Assembly (NCBI RefSeq): GCF_020447305.1
Contig: NZ_CP095732.1
Coordinates: 2,636,501-2,700,500, forward strand
Direction of reading: 5' to 3'
From: Abyssibius alkaniclasticus
Lineage (GTDB): Bacteria > Pseudomonadota > Alphaproteobacteria > Rhodobacterales > Rhodobacteraceae
Length of the DNA: 64,000 nucleotides
Part shown: one piece after another, positions 56,749-64,000 of the stretch
How the letters are laid out: each line of letters starts with the position of its first letter
How positions within the stretch are numbered: position 1 is the first letter of the stretch
Position numbers and translations under genes: made by a program
Notes under the pieces: generated by a model
What the model was told of the DNA's origin: nothing
Seen by the model: only the letters and a program-made list of their open reading frames with translations
Databases searched by the model: none

Positions 56749-57642
56749 ATGCCGTTTACAAAGCCGTTTGACGGGGCGATATCGAAATTCTACGCCGATG
56801 AGGCGCCGAAAGCCGTGCGCGAAGCGATTGAGCGTGCCGACAAAAACGATATGCTCAACCCGGCCTTTCCCTACCGGGAACGGCTGTCGCGCAAAAAATA
56901 TGAGCGTGATTATGCGGCGCTGCAAATAGAGCTGGCAAAGCTGCAATCCTGGCTGCGCGACAGCGGCGAACGCCTGGCCGTGGTGTTTGAGGGGCGCGAT
57001 GCGGCGGGCAAGGGTGGCTCGATCAAGCGGCTCACCGAAAACCTGAACCCGCGCGCGGCCCATGTGGTCGCCCTGCAAAAACCAACCGAGGCCGAGCAGG
57101 GCCAATGGTATTTCCAGCGCTACATCGCGCATATGCCCACCAAGGGCGAGATCATCGCTTTTGATCGGAGCTGGTATAACCGCGCCGTGGTCGAGCCGGT
57201 TTTCGGCTTTTGCACCGAAGCGCAGCGCGATGCTTTTTATGAGCAGGTGCCGGAATTTGAAGACCTGATCGTGAAAGACGGCATCCGCCTTGTCAAAATC
57301 TGGCTGACCGTGGGCCGCGCCGAGCAGTTGCGCCGGATACTGGCGCGCGAATCCGACCCGCTGAAACAGTGGAAGCTTTCCTCGATTGACGTGAAAGGCC
57401 TGTCACTGTGGGAAGAATATTCCGCCGCCATTTCCATGATGTTCGCGCGCTCGCACCATAACGTCGCGCCCTGGCATGTGGTCCGCTCGGATGACAAACG
57501 CCGCGCGCGGCTGGCAATCATCAGACTGGTTCTGTCGCAGTTTGACTATGCTGGCAAAGATGAATCCCTCATCGGCGCACCCGACCCTGCCCTTGTTGGC
57601 GCGCCCGAAGACATGGGCTTCGAAGGCGACGGCACGGCATGA
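56749..57642 (+). CDS. ppk2: polyphosphate kinase 2
   Basis: The 297-residue PPK2-family enzyme transfers phosphate between polyphosphate and nucleotides. Walker A EGRDAAGKGGS at 81-91 and Walker B FDRSWYNR at 138-145 are present, with a single PPK2 domain. Whether it uses ADP, GDP or NMPs cannot be read reliably. It shares four bases with the tetR gene downstream. Confidence 0.92.
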   Translation: MPFTKPFDGAISKFYADEAPKAVREAIERADKNDMLNPAFPYRERLSRKKYERDYAALQIELAKLQSWLRDSGERLAVVFEGRDAAGKGGSIKRLTENLNPRAAHVVALQKPTEAEQGQWYFQRYIAHMPTKGEIIAFDRSWYNRAVVEPVFGFCTEAQRDAFYEQVPEFEDLIVKDGIRLVKIWLTVGRAEQLRRILARESDPLKQWKLSSIDVKGLSLWEEYSAAISMMFARSHHNVAPWHVVRSDDKRRARLAIIRLVLSQFDYAGKDESLIGAPDPALVGAPEDMGFEGDGTA

Positions 57643-58271
57643 GCGATGAAGGCGGGGGTGAGCGTAAATCCTACCATCACGGCAATCTTCGCGCCGCGCT
57701 GGTGGATGCTACGCTTGAGCTGATCACTGAAAAGGGCCCAACGGGCTTTACCCTTGCCGAAGCCGCGCGCCATGCCGGTGTGTCTGCCGCCGCGCCCTAC
57801 CGCCACTTCAAGGGTCGCGAAGAGCTGATCGAAGAAGTTGCGCTGATCGGCTTTGACATGTTCGCCGACCTGCTTGAACACGCCTTCACCAAGGGGCCGA
57901 CCGGCTCGCCGCTGGAAGCGTTTTACCGGGTTGGGCGCGCCTATCTGGCTTTTGCGCGCCGCTACCCCGGCCACTATATCGCGATGTTTGAAAGCGGTGT
58001 CTCCATTGCCGGGAACTCCGAACTCACCCATGTCTCCAACCGCGCTATGGCCGTGCTGACCCGCGCCGCCGAAGCCTTGATGGAGCATATCCCCATTGCC
58101 AAACGCCCGCCCGCGATTATGGTCAGCCACCATATCTGGGCGCTGAGCCACGGCATTGTCGAGCTTTTCGCCCGCGGCACACCCGGTGGCCGCGCCCCGT
58201 TCTCGCCCGATGAATTGCTGGAAAGCGGCACGGGCATCTACCTGCGCGGGCTTGGCATTTTGAAAGACTGA
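57639..58271 (+). CDS. TetR-family regulator
   Basis: The 210-residue protein has a TetR helix-turn-helix near 10-57 (LRAALVDATLELITEKGP, then GVSAAAPYRHFKGREEL) and a WHG-type C-terminal domain (HIWALSHGIVELFARG). The ATGA overlap with ppk2 ties the two together, so it may control polyphosphate metabolism or its own operon. The ligand is unknown. Confidence 0.9.
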   Translation: MSDEGGGERKSYHHGNLRAALVDATLELITEKGPTGFTLAEAARHAGVSAAAPYRHFKGREELIEEVALIGFDMFADLLEHAFTKGPTGSPLEAFYRVGRAYLAFARRYPGHYIAMFESGVSIAGNSELTHVSNRAMAVLTRAAEALMEHIPIAKRPPAIMVSHHIWALSHGIVELFARGTPGGRAPFSPDELLESGTGIYLRGLGILKD

Positions 58272-58289
58272 CCACAGGAAGGACCACGC

Positions 58290-59663
58290 ATGAAACCCGA
58301 AATTCTTGAAGCCGCCGACGCCGCCATGCCCGCAGCACTTGACCGTTTGTTCGAGTTGCTGCGCATTCAAAGCATCTCAACCGATAGCGCCTTTGCCGAA
58401 CCCTGCAGTGCGGCGGCCGATTGGCTGGTGGAGGATCTGACCAGCATCGGCTTTACCGCAAGCCGGCGCGACACGCCCGGCCATCCGATGGTTGTGGCCC
58501 ATCATGATGGCCCCGGCCCGCATGTGCTGTTTTACGGTCATTACGATGTGCAGCCGGTTGACCCGCTGGAATTGTGGAACTCCAACCCGTTCGACCCGCA
58601 ATTGGAAGACACGCCGAAGGGCAAGGTCATCCGCGCGCGCGGCGCATCCGATGACAAGGGCCAGTTGATGACCTTTGTCGAGGCCTGCCGCGTGCTGAAG
58701 GCTGAAACCGGCGCCCTGCCCTGCAAGATCACCATTCTGTTCGAGGGTGAGGAGGAAAGCGGCTCGCCCTCGCTGACCCCCTTTCTGAAGGCCAATGCCG
58801 ATGAGCTGCGCGCCGATTTTGCAATGGTCTGCGATACCGGCATGTGGGATGCCGATACCCCCGCCATCTGCACCACTTTGCGCGGTCTGGTGGGCGAAGA
58901 GGTCACGATACAGGGCGCCGATATCGACCTGCATTCGGGCGGCTATGGCGGCCCTGCCGTGAACCCGCTGCGCGTGCTGTCGCATATTCTGGCGGGGCTG
59001 CATGATGCGGATGGCCGCGTCACGCTGGACGGGTTCTATGACGGGGTCGCGCCGATTTCCAACGCCACCCGCGCACAATGGGACAGCCTGAACTTCGACG
59101 AAGCCGCCTTTCTGGGCGCGGTCGGCCTGTCGCATTTGGCAGGCGAACAGGGCTTTAGCGCGCTGGAGCAGAACTGGGCGCGGCCCACGGCAGAGATCAA
59201 CGGCATCTGGGGCGGCTATACCGGCAAGGGTTTCAAAACCGTGCTGCCCGCCAAGGCCCATGCCAAGGTCAGCTTCAGGCTGGTCGGCACGCAAGACCCT
59301 GCGAAAGTGCGCAGCGCCTTTCGCGCGCATGTCAACGCCATGCTGCCGCCCGATTGCACCGCCACGTTTAAAGAACATGGCAGCGGACCAGCCACGGTTT
59401 TGCCCAGCGATTCAGCCGAATTTGCGCTTTCAGCGGCGGCGCTTAGCGATGAATGGCCGAATGCGTCGGTGTTCACCGGCGGTGGTGGCTCCATCCCGAT
59501 TGTTGGGCATTTCAAGGAAATTCTGGGCATGAATTCGGTCATGATCGGCTTTGCGCTGGATGATGACGCGATTCACTCGCCGAATGAGAAATACAACCTT
59601 GCCAGCTTTCAAAAGGGCATTCGCAGTTGGGTGCGGGTGTTAAGCAAGCTGGGCGCTGCGTAA
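58290..59663 (+). CDS. M20-family metallopeptidase (dipeptidase type)
   Basis: The 457-residue cytosolic enzyme has M20 zinc-site segments: LFYGHYDVQPVD, RGASDDKGQLM, EGEEESGSPS, MVCDTGMWD and, near the end, GGGGSIPIVGHF and DDAIHSPNE. Members cleave dipeptides or N-acyl amino acids; the substrate is not clear. It follows tetR by 18 bases and may be in the same transcript. Confidence 0.9.
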   Translation: MKPEILEAADAAMPAALDRLFELLRIQSISTDSAFAEPCSAAADWLVEDLTSIGFTASRRDTPGHPMVVAHHDGPGPHVLFYGHYDVQPVDPLELWNSNPFDPQLEDTPKGKVIRARGASDDKGQLMTFVEACRVLKAETGALPCKITILFEGEEESGSPSLTPFLKANADELRADFAMVCDTGMWDADTPAICTTLRGLVGEEVTIQGADIDLHSGGYGGPAVNPLRVLSHILAGLHDADGRVTLDGFYDGVAPISNATRAQWDSLNFDEAAFLGAVGLSHLAGEQGFSALEQNWARPTAEINGIWGGYTGKGFKTVLPAKAHAKVSFRLVGTQDPAKVRSAFRAHVNAMLPPDCTATFKEHGSGPATVLPSDSAEFALSAAALSDEWPNASVFTGGGGSIPIVGHFKEILGMNSVMIGFALDDDAIHSPNEKYNLASFQKGIRSWVRVLSKLGAA

Positions 59664-59668
59664 ACCCC

Positions 59669-59696
59669 GGTGGCCCCGCAGCCGGGCGGGGCCGCC
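59669..59696. terminator. hairpin between convergent genes
   Basis: An 11-bp stem with one G-T wobble (59669-59679 with 59686-59696) and loop AGCCGG fills the space between the M20 and hydroxylase stops. It can fold in both transcripts. TTT follows on the minus strand. Confidence 0.55.
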
Positions 59697-59699
59697 AGA

Positions 59700-60449
59700 T
59701 CAACCGTTTTCAGGCGCGGGTTGGCTGGTCGTGATGCGCAAGCTCCGCTCGTTCACGCGGGTATAGACCCAGCCGCCAAACAGCGTGATGTTGAACAGCG
59801 CCTTGTGAAACAGGCGCGGCACGGGGCGCTTTACGTCCAGCAAAAGCGCAATCCGCGGGTTGGGGCCGGGGTTCAGCACCTCGTGCAGGAAGGTATCGTC
59901 CCACAGCAGATCGCCCCCCTCGGCATAGGGGTAGCGGGTGCCATCCACCGCCAGCCAGGGCGGATTGTCGGATTGCGTATCGGGCGCCATAAGGCAAATG
60001 TGATAGCGCAAAATGCCGCGAAACGGGCCTTTATGCGGCGGAATATGCTTGCCGGGGTCCAGATAGGACAAGGCGGCGGTTGTCACATGCGGGTTGGCGC
60101 GCAAAAACCGGGTAAGTGTCGGGGTCATATCGGCATTGCCCCGGATCAGCCGCCCGTAGGATTTTACCAGGAACATCCGCCAGTTTTTACCGTCATTGTC
60201 GGAAATACGGTATTGTGTCGAGGAAATGTCGTGAAATCGCGGCACATTCGGGTTGGCCTGAAAGATCGCCACTGCCTCATCGCGGATGGCCTCGAAATTG
60301 TCGAGAATCTGCCGATGTGCGGGGAAGAATTCTTCCATATCCAGCACGGGCGGTGTGTTGATGCTGGCATAAAGCCGCCGTAACAGCACCGAGATATTGT
60401 CAAAAAACCACTGCGATGACACGGCCCGCTCCGAAACCGACGAATACAT
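59700..60449 (-). CDS. aspartyl/asparaginyl beta-hydroxylase-family dioxygenase (LpxO-like)
   Basis: The 249-residue protein has the double-stranded beta-helix of PF05118: iron ligands His139 (PPHKGPF) and His189 (TFLHEVLNPG), with Arg199 for 2-oxoglutarate. In Gram-negatives such proteins hydroxylate lipid A acyl chains (LpxO) or peptidyl residues. Without a clear N-terminal membrane segment the lipid A role is only a possibility. Convergent with the M20 gene. Confidence 0.88.
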   Translation of the reverse strand: MYSSVSERAVSSQWFFDNISVLLRRLYASINTPPVLDMEEFFPAHRQILDNFEAIRDEAVAIFQANPNVPRFHDISSTQYRISDNDGKNWRMFLVKSYGRLIRGNADMTPTLTRFLRANPHVTTAALSYLDPGKHIPPHKGPFRGILRYHICLMAPDTQSDNPPWLAVDGTRYPYAEGGDLLWDDTFLHEVLNPGPNPRIALLLDVKRPVPRLFHKALFNITLFGGWVYTRVNERSLRITTSQPAPENG

Positions 60450-60563
60450 GACTATTGATGCATTAGACCCAAATAACGGGTTTCAGTCCAGTCCGATTTA
60501 CTGGCAGGTGGCGCGCAAAAGGCTGCGCTGGCGGGGCCGATTTGCTTTGACGATATGAAGGAA

Positions 60564-60640
60564 TGGTCGGGGCGATAGGATTCGAACCTACGACCTACGG
60601 TTCCCAAAACCGCCGCGCTACCAGACTGCGCTACGCCCCG
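60564..60640 (-). tRNA. tRNA-Pro(TGG)
   Basis: This 77-base cloverleaf has acceptor CGGGGCG, anticodon stem GCGGT/ACCGT, loop TTTGGGA giving TGG, T loop TTCGAAT and an encoded CCA. The anticodon is read after aligning to E. coli tRNA-Pro; a one-base shift would give GGG, but the stem pairing favours TGG. Confidence 0.93.
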
Positions 60641-60679
60641 ACGCGCATCATCTAGCGGCTTTGGGCCGGAATGAAAAGG

Positions 60680-61162
60680 CTATTCTGCGGCTATTTCGCA
60701 AGGCCATGCGGCAAGGCTGGCATCGATGGCCGGATGCTGGATTTCAACGCCCGGCACGATGTTCAGCATCCGCGCCAAACCGCCGTTTACCTCCAGCACG
60801 AACTGAATATCATCCGATCCACCGGGAATGCCGGTTTCATCGCCCGGCTTGGCATTGGCATGGACATTGCGCACAACCCCATCGGCCCCGATAAAGATCA
60901 TATCAAGCGGAATGAGCGTGTTGCGCATCCAAAAGGAAACGCGCTGCGGACGGTCATAGACAAACAGCATTCCGCTGAACATTGGCAGGCTTTCACGAAA
61001 CATGAGCCCGCGCGCCTTGTCTTGCGGTGTTTCAACCACCTCAACTTCAAACCGTGCCGAAACGCCATCGCCGCGCACATCCAGAAATTGCGGATCGCAG
61101 ACCTGCGCCACGGCACTGCTGGCAAACGCAACCAGCAGCGCAAGGACTGGAAGTATTTTCAT
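60680..61162 (-). CDS. secreted DUF192 protein
   Basis: The 160-residue protein has a signal peptide (1-20, ending AVAQ) and a DUF192 domain: ETPQDKARGLMFRESLP, FVYDRPQRVSFWMRNTLIPLDMIF. DUF192 proteins are small periplasmic beta-barrels of uncertain function. The start at 61162 overlaps the cold-shock gene stop (ATGA), which supports it over a longer in-frame start at 61201. Confidence 0.88.
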   Translation of the reverse strand: MKILPVLALLVAFASSAVAQVCDPQFLDVRGDGVSARFEVEVVETPQDKARGLMFRESLPMFSGMLFVYDRPQRVSFWMRNTLIPLDMIFIGADGVVRNVHANAKPGDETGIPGGSDDIQFVLEVNGGLARMLNIVPGVEIQHPAIDASLAAWPCEIAAE

Positions 61163-61668
61163 TTTTGCCCCGATCTGGCCAGCAAAACGGGCCTGTCCCA
61201 TGAATAAATCGCGCCGGCCATCTGGCCGCGCGGCCCGTCAACCACCTGAAGGCTCAGCGCCTCGCCGGGGGCCAGATCGGAAAAACCGTAATGCCGGAGA
61301 ATTTCCATATGCAGGAAAATATCGTCCGAACTGCCAAAGACATTGGCAAAGCCAAACCCCTTGACCTTGTCGAACCATTTCACGCGTGCCGGCAGAAGCG
61401 GTGCATCGCCCACATCGGGCATGGTCATGCGGGCCTCTTCGTCAGCCTCGGCCTCGACGGGTGCGGAAATTTCAAAAATCTCGGCAACCTGACGGCCACG
61501 CTCGGTTTGCTGAACCGAAAAACTGACCTCGGCACCTTCGGAGATAGAACCACGGCCGAAATTGCGCAACACATTGGCATGTAACAAAATATCGCCGCCA
61601 TCATCCTCGACAAGGATGAAGCCATAGCCTTTACCGGCGTCGAACCATTTGACCAGTCCTTTAATCAT
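61159..61668 (-). CDS. double cold-shock-domain protein
   Basis: The 169-residue protein has two cold-shock domains: 1-66 (VKWFDAGKGYGFI, then DILLHANVL) and 94-160 (VKWFDKVKGFGFA, then DIFLHMEIL), joined by an acidic linker. Both keep the RNP1 and RNP2 RNA-binding motifs. Two-domain Csps are common in alphaproteobacteria. It is translationally coupled to the DUF192 gene. ATG 61668 gives the normal domain start; an upstream in-frame ATG at 61713 adds an atypical 15-residue leader. Confidence 0.92.
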   Translation of the reverse strand: MIKGLVKWFDAGKGYGFILVEDDGGDILLHANVLRNFGRGSISEGAEVSFSVQQTERGRQVAEIFEISAPVEAEADEEARMTMPDVGDAPLLPARVKWFDKVKGFGFANVFGSSDDIFLHMEILRHYGFSDLAPGEALSLQVVDGPRGQMAGAIYSWDRPVLLARSGQK

Positions 61669-61823
61669 ATAGCAGGTGCCTGTCTTGTTTGCATTTGTTT
61701 CAGCGCAGCACACTCATTACAAACTCGACGATACGCCAACCGAGTAGGCAATATCGCGCAACTGTGCATTAGGTGCAAGCGGGCTGCATAGATATTTGAG
61801 ATTATGAGCGGATTTTCCGCCGG

Positions 61824-62438
61824 TTACGGGTTGAGACGGGTTATTTCCCAAGAAGCGGAAACAACTTCGCGGCGCCATTGGAAGCGATCATGCAACCGGT
61901 GCGCACCATCGGCCCAGAACTCGATTTCAAGCGGGTGGATTCGAAATCCGCCCCAATAGGGCGGGCGCGCGGGGTTTGGCCCCTTGCTGAGCGCAAATTT
62001 AGCCGCCCGCGCCACCAAAGACGCGCGCGAGGCAAGCGGGCGCGACTGGTCCGACGCCCAGGCCCCGATACGGCTTTGCAACCCACGGCTGGCGAAATAG
62101 GCATCGGCCTGCGGCCCGTCTTCGCGGCTGACCAGCCCGCGCACACGCAACTGCCGGCGCAAGGATTTCCAGTGCATCACGAAGGCGACCTTGCCCGACT
62201 GCGCAAGCTCCTGGCCCTTGGCGCTTTCATAATTCGTATAAAAAACAAAGGCATCGGTCTCTATTTCCTTGAGCAGGACCATGCGCACATTGGGCAGGCC
62301 GCGCCCGTCGACGCTGGCCAGCGCAATGGCGTTTGCGTCATTCGGCTCGGTCTGTTCCGCCTCGGCCAGCCAGTTGCGGGCAATGGCAAACGGGTCGTCG
62401 CCGGCAAAAATTCCGCTACGGTCGGTTTTGTCACCCAT
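61824..62438 (-). CDS. pdxH: pyridoxamine 5'-phosphate oxidase
   Basis: The 204-residue flavoenzyme makes pyridoxal phosphate. [55 protein letters not shown] and [11 protein letters not shown]-type segments are conserved. The start at ATG 62438 gives the usual length (AAGG eight bases upstream). Divergent from fabI. Confidence 0.95.
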   Translation of the reverse strand: MGDKTDRSGIFAGDDPFAIARNWLAEAEQTEPNDANAIALASVDGRGLPNVRMVLLKEIETDAFVFYTNYESAKGQELAQSGKVAFVMHWKSLRRQLRVRGLVSREDGPQADAYFASRGLQSRIGAWASDQSRPLASRASLVARAAKFALSKGPNPARPPYWGGFRIHPLEIEFWADGAHRLHDRFQWRREVVSASWEITRLNP

Positions 62439-62532
62439 GAAATGAACCTTTCCCTTGGGTCTTACATTCTTGATGCGCGCCCAGCTTTGACGTAAACCCA
62501 ATTCAACACGGCATCAAGAAAAAGGAAAAACC

Positions 62533-63342
62533 ATGGGTGCAGGATTGATGAGCGGCAAGCGCGGCCTGATCATGGGCGTGGCAAATGACAAATCCATCGC
62601 ATGGGGAATTGCGCGGGCCTGCCACGAACAGGGCGCCGAAATGGCCTTTACCTATCAGGGCGATGCGCTTGGCAAACGGGTCAAGCCACTGGCGGAAAGT
62701 ATTGGTGCAGAAATTGTGCTGCCTTGCGATGTTACCGATGGCGCCTCGATCGATTCTGTTTTTGCCGCATTGCAAGCCAAATGGGGCAAGATTGACTTTC
62801 TGGTTCACGCTATTGGCTTTTCCGATAAAAACGAACTTCGTGGCCGTTACATTGACACCAGCGCCGATAACTTCGCGCTGACAATGAATATTTCGATTTT
62901 CAGCTTTACCGCCGTCGCCCAGCGCGCCGAAAAGATGATGCCCGATGGCGGCGCGATGCTCACGCTTACCTATTACGGCTCGGAACGTGTGATGCCGCAT
63001 TACAACGTTATGGGCGTGGCCAAGGCCGGGCTTGAAGCCTCGGTGCGCTATATGGCGATGGATCTGGGGCCGAAGAATATCCGCGTGAACTCGCTCTCCG
63101 CCGGCCCGATCAAGACGCTGGCCGCCAGCGGCATTGGCGATTTCCGCTATATCCTTAAATGGAACGAGCTGAACTCGCCGCTGCGCCGCAATGTCACCAC
63201 CGATGATGTGGGCAAATCGGGCATGTATCTGCTGTCCGACCTGTCTTCGGGTGTGACGGGTGAAAACCATCACTGCGATTCGGGCTATCATATTGTGGGC
63301 ATGAAGGCCGAAGACGCCCCCGATATCGCGCTGGGAGACTGA
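62533..63342 (+). CDS. fabI: enoyl-ACP reductase (NADH)
   Basis: The 269-residue SDR-fold enzyme completes each cycle of fatty acid elongation. GVANDKSIAWGIA near 15-27 binds NAD, and Tyr157-x6-Lys164 (HYNVMGVAK) is the catalytic pair, with a second conserved Tyr at 147. ATG 62533 has AAGGA six bases upstream; ATG 62548 (MSGKRG) is also in frame. It is followed after three bases by gpt. Confidence 0.96.
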   Translation: MGAGLMSGKRGLIMGVANDKSIAWGIARACHEQGAEMAFTYQGDALGKRVKPLAESIGAEIVLPCDVTDGASIDSVFAALQAKWGKIDFLVHAIGFSDKNELRGRYIDTSADNFALTMNISIFSFTAVAQRAEKMMPDGGAMLTLTYYGSERVMPHYNVMGVAKAGLEASVRYMAMDLGPKNIRVNSLSAGPIKTLAASGIGDFRYILKWNELNSPLRRNVTTDDVGKSGMYLLSDLSSGVTGENHHCDSGYHIVGMKAEDAPDIALGD

Positions 63343-63345
63343 GCC

Positions 63346-63864
63346 ATGACCGACCGTCTGCCGCATGAAAAAGGCTTCCATATCAGCTGGGACCAGATCC
63401 ACCGCGATGCGCGCGCGCTTGCCTGGCGGCTGGATGGCAAGGGCCCGGATGCGGGTGGCTGGCGCGCGGTTGTGGCCATAACGCGCGGCGGCATGGCACC
63501 GGCAATGATTGTGGCGCGCGAGCTGGATATTCGCACGGTCGATACGATCTCGGTAAAATCCTACCATTCGGGCGGCGGCGCGGCCGACCAGCGCCGCGAA
63601 GCCGAAGTGCTGAAACACCCCGATGCCGAAATCATGGGCGATGGCACCGGCATTCTGATTGTCGATGATCTGGTGGATACCGGCAAAACGCTGGAACTGG
63701 TGCGCGAGATGTATCCCAAGGCGCATTTCGCTGCCGTTTATGCCAAACCGGCGGGCAAACCGATGGTTGACAGTTTCATCACCGAAGTCAGCCAGGATAC
63801 CTGGATCTTCTTTCCCTGGGATATGGCGCTGCAATATGTCCAGCCGTTTCGCGGCACAGACTAG
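63346..63864 (+). CDS. gpt: xanthine(-guanine) phosphoribosyltransferase
   Basis: The 172-residue purine salvage enzyme has the PRPP loop [10 protein letters not shown] at 106-115 and the [13 protein letters not shown] segment near 42. The C-terminal WIFFPWD segment is typical of Gpt. It makes XMP/GMP from xanthine/guanine. It is three bases after fabI and probably cotranscribed. Confidence 0.94.
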   Translation: MTDRLPHEKGFHISWDQIHRDARALAWRLDGKGPDAGGWRAVVAITRGGMAPAMIVARELDIRTVDTISVKSYHSGGGAADQRREAEVLKHPDAEIMGDGTGILIVDDLVDTGKTLELVREMYPKAHFAAVYAKPAGKPMVDSFITEVSQDTWIFFPWDMALQYVQPFRGTD

Positions 63865-63919
63865 GCTGGACATTCCCCCGTTTCGCGCCGCATGATCCGG
63901 CCCGAAATACGAGGGTAGA

Positions 63920-64000
63920 ATGAGCAGAAAACCAAGCCAATTGCAGCTTTCCCCTGCAACACGCGCCGCACAGGCGCTGCACCGCATCAACGAGATTACC
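63920..64000 (+). CDS. start of an unidentified gene, cut by the window end
   Basis: ATG 63920 has GAGGG six bases upstream and opens a frame of at least 27 codons beginning MSRKPSQLQLSPATRAAQAL. It is basic and polar, with no signal peptide. Too short to name. Confidence 0.6.
   Translation, partial: MSRKPSQLQLSPATRAAQALHRINEIT

Overview
The window reads as chromosome from an alphaproteobacterium of the order Rhodobacterales (Rhodobacteraceae, Roseobacter-like). I infer this from the high G+C of the core genes, the 14-gene nuo operon with extra genes between subunits and birA-coaX-rnj attached downstream, an aa3-type ctaD close to the Rhodobacter protein, the Asp-type HemB, an E111-type MetA and split-methionine-synthase components. 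The genus cannot be fixed from sequence alone. Almost all bases are in intact genes. No frameshifted gene, CRISPR array, insertion sequence or rRNA was seen.

Layout. 1-2092: a possible small RNA, then 3-hydroxybutyrate dehydrogenase and a patatin-like lipase. 2102-9345: an XRE-cupin regulator, a DsbA-fold oxidoreductase, Mfd, a membrane protein, HemB and a SYLF-type lipoprotein, closed by a perfect 29-bp inverted repeat. 9432-29093, all on the minus strand: nuoA to nuoN followed by birA, coaX and rnj in one tight run. Four extra genes sit inside it: a secreted three-repeat cysteine protein between nuoD and nuoE, a membrane-anchored helix-hairpin-helix-like protein sharing a domain with the long NuoE tail, a 79-residue membrane protein, and a possible 37-residue hydrophobic peptide between nuoK and nuoL. 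29400-31941, divergent: a bufferin operon (DUF2282 precursor, DUF692 MNIO enzyme, DUF2063 partner, DoxX). 31906-34752: rlmE, ppx and metF. 34957-40649: folate/corrinoid genes for methionine synthesis (a small PF13769-like protein, a second MTHFR-like protein, a methyl-THF:corrinoid methyltransferase, an MFS transporter and a RamA-like reactivase).

40698-41785 is the most striking stretch. An intact tRNA-Gly(CCC) is followed by about 1 kb of A+T-richer DNA carrying one TIR-domain gene, and a second copy of the last 15 bases of the tRNA ends the insert one base before the next gene. This looks like a minimal, integrase-less genomic island carrying a putative antiphage NADase. 42308-48684: a LysR regulator, a polyamine-type ABC transporter and an aminoaldehyde dehydrogenase. 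48839-50003: an Mrr-type restriction endonuclease and tRNA-Leu. 50103-53826: lipB, a cytochrome c, ctaD with an enlarged first loop, and a DUF2244 protein. 53879-64000: transporter, ATPase, metA, ppk2-tetR, M20 peptidase, an LpxO-like hydroxylase, tRNA-Pro, DUF192, a double cold-shock protein, pdxH, fabI, gpt and the start of one more gene.

How it fits together: most genes serve aerobic respiration (complex I, cytochrome c, oxidase), one-carbon and methionine metabolism, cofactors (haem, CoA, biotin, lipoate, PLP) and polyamine use. The bufferin operon probably protects against copper. The TIR island and Mrr are accessory defence functions set among housekeeping genes, each next to a tRNA.
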